The notes beneath the pieces were generated by a model. The model did no database searches, was not told the origin of the DNA, and worked only from the letters and a program-made list of their open reading frames with translations. A program made the position numbers and the translations under genes. A DNA stretch of 5,892 nt from Armatimonadota bacterium (GTDB lineage: Bacteria > Sysuimicrobiota > Sysuimicrobiia > Sysuimicrobiales > JACQTN01), in NCBI GenBank assembly GCA_016210785.1, contig JACQTN010000221.1:1-5892 (forward strand). Direction: 5' to 3'. Positions 1 through 4,995 of this stretch are shown piece by piece (within the stretch, counting starts at the first letter, position 1; each line of letters begins with the position of its first letter).

Positions 1-288
1 CGGGTGGTGCGGGAGTACGGGCCGCGCGGGGTCCGCGTGGTGGGCGTCAACATGCAGGACCTGGAGCCGGAGGCGCTGCGCTTCATGCGGGAGTTTCACA
101 TCACCTACACCAATGTCCGCGACCGGGATGGCCGGGTGCCGCGGGCGTACGGCGTGACCGGAGTGCCGGAGACGTTTTTCATCGACGCCCGCGGGAGAGT
201 CGTGCGCAAGTTTCCCGGCGTGGTGGTGGACTACCGGGTGTGGCAGGCGGCGGTGGAGTCCCTCCTGGCCTCCGAGCCGGCCCGGTGA
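1..288 (+). CDS. TlpA/ResA-like thioredoxin-fold protein, C-terminal part (5' end outside window)
   Basis: The reading frame is open from base 1 and ends at TGA 286-288, giving 95 visible residues. The order of elements is that of the second half of a TlpA/ResA/AhpC-TSA thioredoxin fold. A strand 'VRVVGVNMQD' (residues 11-20) is followed by a helix 'EALRFMREF'. Then come 'YGVTGVPETFFID' (50-62), where Pro56 is the cis-proline facing the active site, and 'GRVVRKFPG' (65-73), the closing hairpin of the fold. A final helix ends the protein. In this family the CxxC lies roughly 20-30 residues before the first visible strand, so it is outside the window. Members reduce disulfides outside the cytoplasm, for example in cytochrome c maturation. 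Whether this one is exported cannot be seen without its N-terminus. The family call is firm; the exact role (ResA, CcmG or a general TlpA-like protein) is open. Confidence 0.85.
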   Translation, partial: RVVREYGPRGVRVVGVNMQDLEPEALRFMREFHITYTNVRDRDGRVPRAYGVTGVPETFFIDARGRVVRKFPGVVVDYRVWQAAVESLLASEPAR

Positions 289-290
289 GC

Positions 291-329
291 CGCGGCCTGG
301 GTCATCCTGCCGTCTTGCCGCAGGCCGCG
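291..329 (+). terminator. GC-rich hairpin after the thioredoxin-like gene (terminator-like, no T tract)
   Basis: CGCGGCCTG at 291-299 pairs perfectly with CAGGCCGCG at 321-329 (9 bp) around a 21-nt loop. The hairpin begins 2 nt after the stop codon, which suits the end of a transcript. However, no run of T follows, so an intrinsic terminator is only a possibility. The stem overlaps the proposed -35 element of the tRNA promoter. Confidence 0.35.
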
Positions 330-344
330 CGCCTGTGTTACGCT
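315..344 (+). promoter_or_regulatory. Possible sigma70-type promoter for tRNA-Arg
   Basis: TTGCCG (315-320) and TACGCT (339-344) are separated by 18 bp and lie just upstream of the tRNA gene at 353. Each box matches the consensus only in part (4 of 6 and 3 of 6). The call rests mainly on position, since the tRNA must be transcribed from somewhere and no tRNA lies upstream in the window. Confidence 0.35.
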
Positions 345-352
345 GAAGTCGC

Positions 353-429
353 GCGCCCGTAGCTCAGCTGGATAGAGCACCAGGCTTCGAACCTGGGGGC
401 CGGGGGTTCGAGTCCCTCCGGGCGCGCCA
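353..429 (+). tRNA. tRNA-Arg (anticodon UCG), CCA encoded
   Basis: This is a complete 77-nt cloverleaf. The acceptor stem is GCGCCCG (353-359) with CGGGCGC (419-425). The D stem is GCTC/GAGC (362-365/375-378). The anticodon stem is CCAGG/CCTGG (380-384/392-396) around the loop CTTCGAA, with anticodon TCG at 387-389 reading codon CGA (Arg). The variable loop has five bases. The T stem is GGGGG/CCCTC (one G-U pair) around the standard TTCGAGT loop. Discriminator G426 is followed by an encoded CCA (427-429). Bases just outside the tRNA (G351, C352) could pair with 426-427 and lengthen the acceptor helix in the precursor. Confidence 0.97.
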
Positions 430-444
430 ATTCTGTTGGCGCGC
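422..444 (+). terminator. Perfect 9-bp hairpin overlapping the tRNA 3' end
   Basis: GCGCGCCAA (422-430) is the exact reverse complement of TTGGCGCGC (436-444), with a 5-nt loop TTCTG. The left arm includes the last acceptor-stem bases, the discriminator and the CCA of the tRNA. Position and strength fit a transcription stop or a signal for 3'-end processing. There is no T tract after it, so it is not a textbook intrinsic terminator. Confidence 0.45.
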
Positions 445-570
445 GCGTGGCAGATCGAACTTCCAGCGGTGAGGTTTGCGTGCCGAACGTGCTGGAGCGA
501 ACCTGCCCGCGATTGGCGTCCGAACGGAGAGAAAACGATCACCACTTTACATCACAAATTCCAACGCACC
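445..570. other. Non-coding stretch between tRNA-Arg and the next promoter
   Basis: No convincing gene lies here; short open frames in it have neither a ribosome binding site nor a recognisable product. One imperfect hairpin can be drawn: AGGTTTGC (472-479) with GCGAACCT (497-504), 8 pairs including one G-U, with a 17-nt loop. The last 40 bases are clearly richer in A and T than the surroundings, as is common just upstream of a strong promoter (possible UP-element-like region). Confidence 0.4.
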
Positions 571-600
571 TTGACAGCCGGGGCCGTGGGTACGTATACT
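571..600 (+). promoter_or_regulatory. Strong sigma70-type promoter for the envelope-enzyme block
   Basis: TTGACA (571-576, full consensus) and TATACT (595-600, 5 of 6) are separated by 18 bp, with an A/T-rich stretch upstream. Transcription would start near 607, giving a leader of about 120 nt before the microprotein gene at 728. This is the best promoter in the window by match to consensus. Confidence 0.75.
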
Positions 601-633
601 ACTCGCGGGCGCCGACAGGGCGCGAAATCCATA

Positions 634-710
634 GACATACCGGGTATTGGCAGAGGGGCTGACCGCCGCGGTTAGCCCTTTCTGATTGATCTTGCCGCAC
701 CCGGTCTGTC
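634..710 (+). promoter_or_regulatory. Highly structured 5' leader RNA (possible riboswitch or other cis-regulatory element)
   Basis: Three stems nest inside one another. The outer stem pairs 634-645 with 699-710 (11 of 12 pairs; U638 x C706 is the mismatch). The middle stem pairs 649-653 with 692-696 (five pairs, one G-U). The inner stem pairs 656-665 with 669-678 (ten pairs, one G-U) around a CCG loop. A smaller hairpin GCGCC/GGCGC (609-613/619-623) precedes them. The element sits between a strong promoter and a strong Shine-Dalgarno sequence (716-725) that begins 5 nt after the outer stem. I do not recognise the conserved core of a known riboswitch class. It could be a cis-regulatory leader, an attenuator, or a short RNA of its own. 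Confidence 0.5.
656..683 (+). terminator. Terminator-like inner hairpin within the leader (possible attenuator)
   Basis: GGGCTGACCG (656-665) and CGGTTAGCCC (669-678) form a 10-bp stem with a 3-nt loop, directly followed by TTTCT and then a further T-rich stretch to about 693. Lying upstream of the first start codon, it could end a transcript of about 75 nt starting at the 571-600 promoter. The T tract is interrupted, so efficiency is uncertain. Confidence 0.4.
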
Positions 711-715
711 GTTTC

Positions 716-725
716 AGGAGGGAGG
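716..725 (+). promoter_or_regulatory. Strong Shine-Dalgarno site fixing the microprotein start
   Basis: AGGAGGGAGG lies 2-11 nt before GTG 728; its GGAGG core (717-721) is 6 nt from the start. This decides for the GTG at 728 over in-frame codons further upstream, which would lie inside the leader hairpin. Confidence 0.8.
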
Positions 726-727
726 CC

Positions 728-940
728 GTGAAGCTGCGGACGCGCGGGCAAAGGTCGGTGCACATCTGCACGATAGCGTCGTTCGCGTGGCCAGGATTCG
801 TCTACGCGTATGTCGACCCCACGGCCGGGGGAGTGCTGCTCCAACTGGCGCTGGGGGGGATCGCGGGGATCATGGCGCTGCTCAAGCTGTTCGGCGCCAC
901 CTTTCGCCAGCGGTTGTCCGAGCGCCTGAGCAGACGTTGA
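728..940 (+). CDS. Small membrane protein of the YxDPxxG type, 70 aa
   Basis: It begins with GTG after a strong ribosome binding site and ends at TGA 938-940. The N-terminus is basic (KLRTRGQR), followed by a hydrophobic stretch (residues about 11-27) that resembles a signal sequence ending near 'VYA'. Next comes 'YVDPTAGG' (28-35), then a transmembrane helix 'VLLQLALGGIAGIMALLKLF' (36-55) and a strongly basic tail (RQRLSERLSRR). The pattern Y-[IV]-D-P-x-[ST/A]-G followed by one helix recalls uncharacterised microproteins that, from memory, often sit beside sulfatase-like enzymes and methyltransferases of polysaccharide loci. The same neighbours are found here. No function is known to me; a small partner or anchor for the membrane enzyme downstream is an inference. 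Confidence 0.75.
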   Translation: MKLRTRGQRSVHICTIASFAWPGFVYAYVDPTAGGVLLQLALGGIAGIMALLKLFGATFRQRLSERLSRR

Positions 941-975
941 GTTCATTCACTGAGAAGAAGAACTGACTCCTCGCG

Positions 976-1404
976 TTGCGGACAGGGCGTGATACCTCCA
1001 ACGACGGTGCCGGGGTGGCGGTGAACCGCCCGGGCCGCAAGGAAGGAATCCCCTACGCACATCCGGGTTCCTTCCGCGATCCCGATAGCGGTGTCATTGT
1101 CCGCGACGGCCAGATATTCCGCTACTTCGTCCCCCACGCCGCCGCGGATTTCCTCGGCCTTGAGAGTACCGGCCTGCTGGGCGTGCTTGTCGATCAGGGC
1201 AGAGTCATCCCCTACCACGTCGTGCACGCCGACCAGGTCAGGGGTGATCTGACCCGCCTGGTGCCCGCCGGCTCTCGGATCATCGAGCATCCCCGACTCC
1301 CGTTTGTCTCCTACGCGTACGAGTGGTCCTTTGACATGCTCAGAGATGCGCCTTGCTGCACCTGGAGATCCTGGGAGCAGCGCTGGAACGTGGCTACACC
1401 ATGA
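976..1404 (+). CDS. N-terminal fragment of the methyltransferase-family gene
   Basis: The frame is opened by TTG at 976, with GTG at 1015 or 1021 as alternatives; no strong ribosome binding site decides (a purine run AGAAGAAGAA lies at 954-962). Recognisable family-like blocks are 'GSFRDPDSGVIVRDGQIFRY' (about residues 31-50), 'VIPYHVV' and 'PFVSYAYEWSF'. Homology appears to stop after 'LRDA' at 1350. The last 18 residues before the TGA at 1402-1404 are the out-of-frame reading of the continuation and are not expected to be native. The stop codon of the upstream microprotein is 36 nt away, so the two are probably co-transcribed. Confidence 0.5.
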   Translation: MRTGRDTSNDGAGVAVNRPGRKEGIPYAHPGSFRDPDSGVIVRDGQIFRYFVPHAAADFLGLESTGLLGVLVDQGRVIPYHVVHADQVRGDLTRLVPAGSRIIEHPRLPFVSYAYEWSFDMLRDAPCCTWRSWEQRWNVATP

Positions 1405-1892
1405 AAGATGCAAGGCCGTCTAATGTCCAGTTCGTCGGCCCGCGGCCCACGTTCATCGATCTGGGATCCTTCGCCCGTCGCGGGGACGGGCAGCGCTGGA
1501 CCGGCTACACGCAGTTCTGCCGCACGTTCCTCAATCCTCTCATGGTGCAGGCGGCCACGGGCGTACGGTTCCAACCGTGGATGCGGGCGTCCCTGGAGGG
1601 CATCCTTCCCGAGGAACTGGCCCGGTTGCTCCCGCTACGCTGGAAGCTGCGGAAGCCGGTCCTGCCTTTGGGGGCGTTTGTTCTGTGGCTCGCGGGCGTG
1701 GCGCGCGCGGGCATCCTGGAGTTCGTTTCGCGGGAGGACCCGGCCGTCGAGGAGATGCTGCGCTGGCGTGAGGGGGCTCACGCGGGGTACACCGAGACCG
1801 CGTTGCGGGAAGCTCTGGAGGCCAGTTTCGGGCACGTGGAGGCGATCGATCTCCGCGGCACCGCCCGACGGCTCTACAGGTTCGGGCCATGA
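1353..1892 (+). CDS. C-terminal fragment of the methyltransferase-family gene (kinase-like motif region plus tail)
   Basis: Read from 1353, the frame gives up to 179 residues. No ribosome binding site precedes the TTG, so it is unlikely to be an independent start. 'GYTMKDARPSNVQF' with 'PTFIDLGSF' (D19, N24, D36 of this fragment) resembles the catalytic loop and metal-binding Asp of protein-kinase or APH-like folds; this is a motif reading, not a proven homology. 'YTQFCRTFLNPLM' and 'GILPEELARLLP' are further family-like blocks. After about residue 101 the sequence passes within 20 residues to 'ILEFVSREDPAVEEML' (121-136), which I take as the family's C-terminal end. The stop TGA (1890-1892) overlaps the ATG of the next gene (ATGA), indicating translational coupling. 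Confidence 0.55.
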   Translation: MLHLEILGAALERGYTMKDARPSNVQFVGPRPTFIDLGSFARRGDGQRWTGYTQFCRTFLNPLMVQAATGVRFQPWMRASLEGILPEELARLLPLRWKLRKPVLPLGAFVLWLAGVARAGILEFVSREDPAVEEMLRWREGAHAGYTETALREALEASFGHVEAIDLRGTARRLYRFGP

Positions 1893-3514
1893 ACCCCGCG
1901 ACGCGCCGCGCGGCCCCAGCCCCGGCGGGGTGGGTCAACAGTCTCGGCCTCGCCTTCTCGGCCGTCACCTGGGTGGTGGCCCAGCCGCTGTACGGCCGTA
2001 TCTCTGACGGCCCGGGCCTGCGGGCCTTAATCCCGTCCGTGCTCACCGTGCACATCCTCCCCACGGTGGGCGTTTTTGTTCTCGACCGGGCCATCGCGCG
2101 CGCGGACCGCCGGGGGGCATGGCTCCGGAGCTACCGGACGGTCCTGATCGCGGCCGCGCTGGTGTCGCTGCTGCGCATGGTCCAGGCGGAGTACTTCCCC
2201 AACGCGCCCGAACTCTCCGTGGGACGCGCCTCCCGGTCCGCGGTGATGTTCGCCGCCGTTGCCGCGTCCGCCGGTACCGCGCTGGTGGCCTACCGCTTCG
2301 TGCAGTGGTTGTTCGTCTTCCTGGCGCCGCTGCTCCTCCTGTCTACGGTGCATTTCGCCTACCAGGAGGGGGTCGCGGTCGGCGCGGCGCCAGCCCCGGT
2401 CCCGCAGGTCCGGCTGGCGCGTGCCACACCGGCGACAGGACCGGTCTTCATCCTGATCCTGGACGCGCTGGGGCGCGACGTGCTCCTGAAGAACGGGGAG
2501 ATCGACGGCAGCCGGTTTCCGGCCCTGAAATCCCTGGCCGCGCGAGGGGTGTGGTTCTCCAACGCGACGAGCAACTACCCGGACACCTGCCACTCCATCC
2601 CGAGCATGCTGACCGGCGAATGGATCTTTCCGGAAAACCGGGACTGCGTCGGCGAGGCCCGGGCTCCGGGTACGCCTGATCTGCTCGTGGCTCTGTCGCA
2701 GCAGTATCGCCTCAGCCTCTACGAAGAGTATATGGACCACTGCTTCCCGGGCGCCTTCCGCTGCCGCGGCGTCTCGTATCTCGTCAGGGCGTATCCGCAC
2801 CGCGCCCTGGGCAGGTACTTTCTGCCGGGGTTCCGGCCGGCGTCGTTGAAATCCCTGCTGGGCGCAGACGCGTTTCACGCATACACGCTGGTCCTGTTCG
2901 AGAAGTTTCTGGCGGACGTCCGCGCGGGGCGGGGACGCGGGTACGCGTACTACTTCCATTCGCAGGTTTCACACCAGCCCTACGTGTTCACGGAAAGCGG
3001 CGGCTCGCACCGATCGCCGTACGTCTTGTTCTACGGTGATCGTGGTGATCGTCCGGGCCACGACGCCCGGGCGCAGGAGAATTACGAGCGGCAGGCCATG
3101 TTCGCCGACAGGCTTCTGGCCCGGTTCCTGCGGAAGCTACGGCAAGAGGGGGTGCTGAACACCGCCACGATCATCGTGACATCGGACCACGGGCCTACCG
3201 TGACGGAGCCCGTGGACGCGGGCGGGGGCACCGAGGCCCGGAGGCTGTTCAGCGCCCATGTGCCGCTGCTCATCGTCAGTCCCACGGTCAGGCCGGGGGT
3301 GCTGCAGGTTGACTACCAGCACATCGACTTTCTGCCCACCGTGCTGGACGTGCTGGGAGTACGGCTGGAACGACCCGTGCAGGGCGTCTCGGTTTTCGCC
3401 CCGGCCCGTCCCACCAGGCGGAAGGCGTTCGTCTGGGGCGACAGGCGCTGGTACGCCGTCGATCCGGCGAGCGGCATCTGGCGGCCCTCCGAGGAGCCGG
3501 CGCGGCGCGACTGA
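1889..3514 (+). CDS. Membrane-anchored alkaline-phosphatase-superfamily (sulfatase/LTA-synthase-like) enzyme, 541 aa
   Basis: It starts at ATG 1889, overlapping the preceding stop by 4 nt, and ends at TGA 3512-3514. Hydrophobic segments at about residues 17-35, 46-66, 83-97, 117-136 and 138-157 form an N-terminal membrane domain. The catalytic domain follows from about residue 185. 'VFILILDALGRD' supplies the first metal ligand (D192). 'YPDTCHSIPSMLTG' (230-243) holds the nucleophile position, where T233 aligns with the Cys/Ser of sulfatases. 'SHQPYVF' (H362), 'VTSDHG' (D433, H434) and 'FSAHVPLL' (H457) complete the metal and substrate sites. The C-P-x-R signature needed for formylglycine is absent, so a phospho-group transferase or hydrolase like LTA synthase or phosphoethanolamine transferases fits better than an arylsulfatase. 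All key residues are intact. Substrate unknown; a surface polymer or lipid is inferred from the topology. Confidence 0.85.
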   Translation: MNPATRRAAPAPAGWVNSLGLAFSAVTWVVAQPLYGRISDGPGLRALIPSVLTVHILPTVGVFVLDRAIARADRRGAWLRSYRTVLIAAALVSLLRMVQAEYFPNAPELSVGRASRSAVMFAAVAASAGTALVAYRFVQWLFVFLAPLLLLSTVHFAYQEGVAVGAAPAPVPQVRLARATPATGPVFILILDALGRDVLLKNGEIDGSRFPALKSLAARGVWFSNATSNYPDTCHSIPSMLTGEWIFPENRDCVGEARAPGTPDLLVALSQQYRLSLYEEYMDHCFPGAFRCRGVSYLVRAYPHRALGRYFLPGFRPASLKSLLGADAFHAYTLVLFEKFLADVRAGRGRGYAYYFHSQVSHQPYVFTESGGSHRSPYVLFYGDRGDRPGHDARAQENYERQAMFADRLLARFLRKLRQEGVLNTATIIVTSDHGPTVTEPVDAGGGTEARRLFSAHVPLLIVSPTVRPGVLQVDYQHIDFLPTVLDVLGVRLERPVQGVSVFAPARPTRRKAFVWGDRRWYAVDPASGIWRPSEEPARRD

Positions 3515-3519
3515 CCGTT

Positions 3520-3553
3520 CCTCCCACGGCCAGCGCGTCCGGGCCATGGGAGG
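3520..3553 (+). terminator. Hairpin after the AlkP-superfamily gene (terminator-like)
   Basis: CCTCCCACGGCC (3520-3531) pairs with GGCCATGGGAGG (3542-3553) at 11 of 12 positions (C3527 x A3546 mismatch), with a 10-nt loop. It lies 5 nt after the stop and would end the 571-3514 unit. No T tract follows. The rest of the gap to pilT (3554-3617) shows no recognisable promoter. Confidence 0.45.
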
Positions 3554-3617
3554 GTACATCCGCAGGGCTGAACAGACCCGCCAGGAGACCCGCACCGCGC
3601 AAAGAAACAGATAGGCC

Positions 3618-4793
3618 ATGGACATCCGCGACTGGCTGCGGCAGACCGTGGAGATTGACGCCTCCGATCTCCACCTCATGGCCGGGTCTCCGCCCATCGT
3701 GCGCGTGTGGGGGGATCTCATCCCGCTGCGCCAGGAGGTGCTCCGGCCGGAGGACACCCATGCTCTGGCCGTCAGCCTGCTCTCGGCGGAGCAGCGGGCA
3801 CGGTTCGAGGAGCGGTGGGACCTGGATTTCTCCACGGGCCTGGCCGGCTCCGGACGTTTCCGGGTCAACCTCTACCGGCAGCGCGGCACCGTGGCCATCG
3901 CCATTCGCGTGGTGCCCACCCACATCCCGACCATCGAGCAGTTGAATCTGCCCCCCAAGCTCAAGGACCTGTGCCGGCTGCCGCGCGGGCTGGTCCTGGT
4001 CACCGGGGCCACCGGCCAGGGCAAGTCCACCACGCTGGCGGCGATGCTGGACTACATCAACACCCACCGCACCGTCAACGTCATCACCATCGAGGACCCC
4101 ATCGAGTACATCCATGCCAACAAGCGCAGCTTCTTCAACCAGCGGGAGGTGGGGGAGGATACCCGGTCCTTTGCCACCGCGCTGCGGGCGGGGCTGCGCG
4201 AAGATCCCGACGTCATCATGGTGGGGGAGATGCGCGATCTGGAGACCATCGCCACCGCCCTCACCATCGCCGAGACGGGCCATCTGGTCTTTGCCACGCT
4301 GCACACGGCCACGGCGGGCCAGAGCGTGGACCGGATCATCGACGTCTTCCCACCGGCCCAGCAGCAACAGACCCGGGTGCAGCTGGCCGGCGTGATCGAG
4401 GCGGTGATCTCCCAGCAGTTGCTCCCTAACCGCCTCTACTTCCACCGCCTGGGGGGCGAGCGGGACGCGGCGCTGCTCAGCCCCAGCCGGCCGCGGCGCG
4501 CCTCCTCCGCCGAGGGACACTGGCCGGGGCTGGAGGACGCGGGGCGGGTACCCGCGGTGGAGCTGCTGGTCGCCACGCCCGCCATCCGCAACCTGATCCG
4601 CGAGAGCAAGACGCATCAGATCCACAGCGCCATCCAGACCGGCGGCGAGTACGGGATGCAGACCATGGACGCCGCGCTGGCGGGCCTGGTGCGCCGCCGG
4701 CTCATTAGCCTGGAGGACGCGCTCGGCCGGGCCGTGTATCCGGAGGAGGTGCGCCGCCAGGCGGGACCGCATCCGCACGGCTCCGCGCGCTGA
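3618..4793 (+). CDS. pilT: PilT-type twitching motility / pilus retraction ATPase, 391 aa
   Basis: Hexameric secretion ATPase of the PilT group, which in characterised systems depolymerises type IV pili from the cytoplasmic side. The N-terminal domain begins 'ASDLHLMAGSPP' (residues 15-26). Walker A is GATGQGKST (130-138; Gln where Ser is usual). The Asp box is 'VITIEDPIEYI' (155-165), the Walker B region 'LREDPDVIMVGEMRD' (193-207), and the His box 'TGHLVFATLHT' (220-230). 'AIRNLIRE' (322-329), typical of PilT rather than PilB, and 'GMQTMDAAL' follow. About 38 residues (271-308) are inserted between 'QQLLP' and 'GRVPAVE', which are nearly adjacent in ordinary PilT. This makes the protein longer than the usual 345-370. 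Start ATG 3618 is chosen by homology; only a weak ATAGG precedes it. No pilB or pilC is in the window, but a prepilin gene lies 1 kb downstream. Confidence 0.95.
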   Translation: MDIRDWLRQTVEIDASDLHLMAGSPPIVRVWGDLIPLRQEVLRPEDTHALAVSLLSAEQRARFEERWDLDFSTGLAGSGRFRVNLYRQRGTVAIAIRVVPTHIPTIEQLNLPPKLKDLCRLPRGLVLVTGATGQGKSTTLAAMLDYINTHRTVNVITIEDPIEYIHANKRSFFNQREVGEDTRSFATALRAGLREDPDVIMVGEMRDLETIATALTIAETGHLVFATLHTATAGQSVDRIIDVFPPAQQQQTRVQLAGVIEAVISQQLLPNRLYFHRLGGERDAALLSPSRPRRASSAEGHWPGLEDAGRVPAVELLVATPAIRNLIRESKTHQIHSAIQTGGEYGMQTMDAALAGLVRRRLISLEDALGRAVYPEEVRRQAGPHPHGSAR

Positions 4794-4807
4794 CGCGGGG
4801 CGGGCGC

Positions 4808-4836
4808 TTGACGCCTGGCGGGGGAGCATCTACAGT
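4808..4836 (+). promoter_or_regulatory. Sigma70-type promoter for the CGDC thioredoxin-fold gene
   Basis: TTGACG (4808-4813, 5 of 6) and TACAGT (4831-4836, 4 of 6) are separated by the ideal 17 bp. The promoter starts 14 nt after the pilT stop. Transcription would begin near 4843, leaving a leader of about 150 nt before the start codon at 4996. Confidence 0.65.
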
Positions 4837-4842
4837 GTGACC

Positions 4843-4995
4843 GAAGCCGCACGGCCCGGGAAGGTGCCCGCCGCGCGCCTGTCAGGCACGCAGTCTAGCA
4901 TTCATCGTACGTTGAGCGCTCAGCAACCGTCGATCATTCGGTGGTCAGACACTCACGCTGCTGGCGCAAACAAATGCATACAAGGAGAGACCGCG
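4843..4995 (+). other. Long 5' leader of the thioredoxin-fold gene with a palindrome
   Basis: No gene is seen in this leader. It holds a perfect 10-bp palindrome TGAGCGCTCA (4913-4922), extendable by G4911-C4924 around a T-G pair, and a short hairpin GCCT-GTC-AGGC (4877-4887). The latter competes with a GTGCC/GGCAC pairing (4864-4868/4885-4889). These could be a protein binding site or simple RNA structure; no known riboswitch core is recognised. Confidence 0.35.
4982..4989 (+). promoter_or_regulatory. Shine-Dalgarno site fixing the thioredoxin-fold gene start
   Basis: AAGGAGAG lies 6 nt before ATG 4996. It decides against the in-frame GTG at 4837, which overlaps the promoter -10 region and would add 53 residues unlike any thioredoxin. 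Confidence 0.8.

Larger units (their letters stand above)
976..1892 (+). pseudogene. Degraded gene of a SAM-methyltransferase family: frameshifted and lacking its Rossmann core
   Basis: Two overlapping frames read as one protein if a -1 shift is made at about G1350: 'EWSFDMLRDA' (frame of 976) continues as 'ALLHLEILGAALERG' (frame of 1353). The whole resembles, from memory, uncharacterised class I SAM-dependent methyltransferases (often labelled ribosomal protein L11 methyltransferase-like). These have an N-terminal region with 'SFRDPSG', 'PFVSYPYEW' and 'LKDASAYN' motifs, then a Rossmann domain, then a C-terminal 'EFVPKEDP' block. The N-terminal motifs and the last block are present here. 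No glycine-rich SAM-binding loop or Rossmann domain is seen between 'RWKLRKPVLP' and 'ILEFVSREDP' (about 1635-1715). The coding potential is about 305 residues, clearly short for the family. One frameshift could be a sequencing or assembly error; the missing core could not be explained by a single-base error. Alternatively the remaining N-terminal domain may still have a job. Confidence 0.65.

Noticed and set aside
231..545. 104-codon minus-strand frame across the tRNA
   Set aside because: It spans the tRNA gene on the opposite strand; peptides like its 'GGTRTPGPQVRSLVLYPAELRA' part (here interrupted by tRNA bases) are a known false-ORF artefact of antisense tRNA sequence.
436..675. Short + strand frames (436-675, 447-662) before the microprotein gene
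   Set aside because: They run through the tRNA-side hairpin, the promoter and the leader, have no convincing ribosome binding site, and give no recognisable protein.
1408..2007. 199-codon + strand frame overlapping the methyltransferase fragment
   Set aside because: Its product is low-complexity Ser/Arg/Pro-rich, and the 1353 frame in the same place shows clear family-like blocks.
2027..2959. 310-codon open frame on the minus strand opposite the AlkP-superfamily gene
   Set aside because: Composition is dominated by Arg/Gly/Glu with no motif, while the + strand has a complete active site; it is a shadow.
3288..4829. 513-codon open frame on the minus strand
   Set aside because: It lies opposite pilT and the end of the AlkP gene. 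Its protein is biased (Gly/Arg/Leu/His repeats) with no recognisable domain, and the + strand pilT is unmistakable; it is a shadow of high-GC codon use.
4837..4995. In-frame upstream extension of the thioredoxin-fold protein from GTG 4837
   Set aside because: It overlaps the promoter -10 region and lacks a ribosome binding site, while AAGGAGAG is well placed before ATG 4996.
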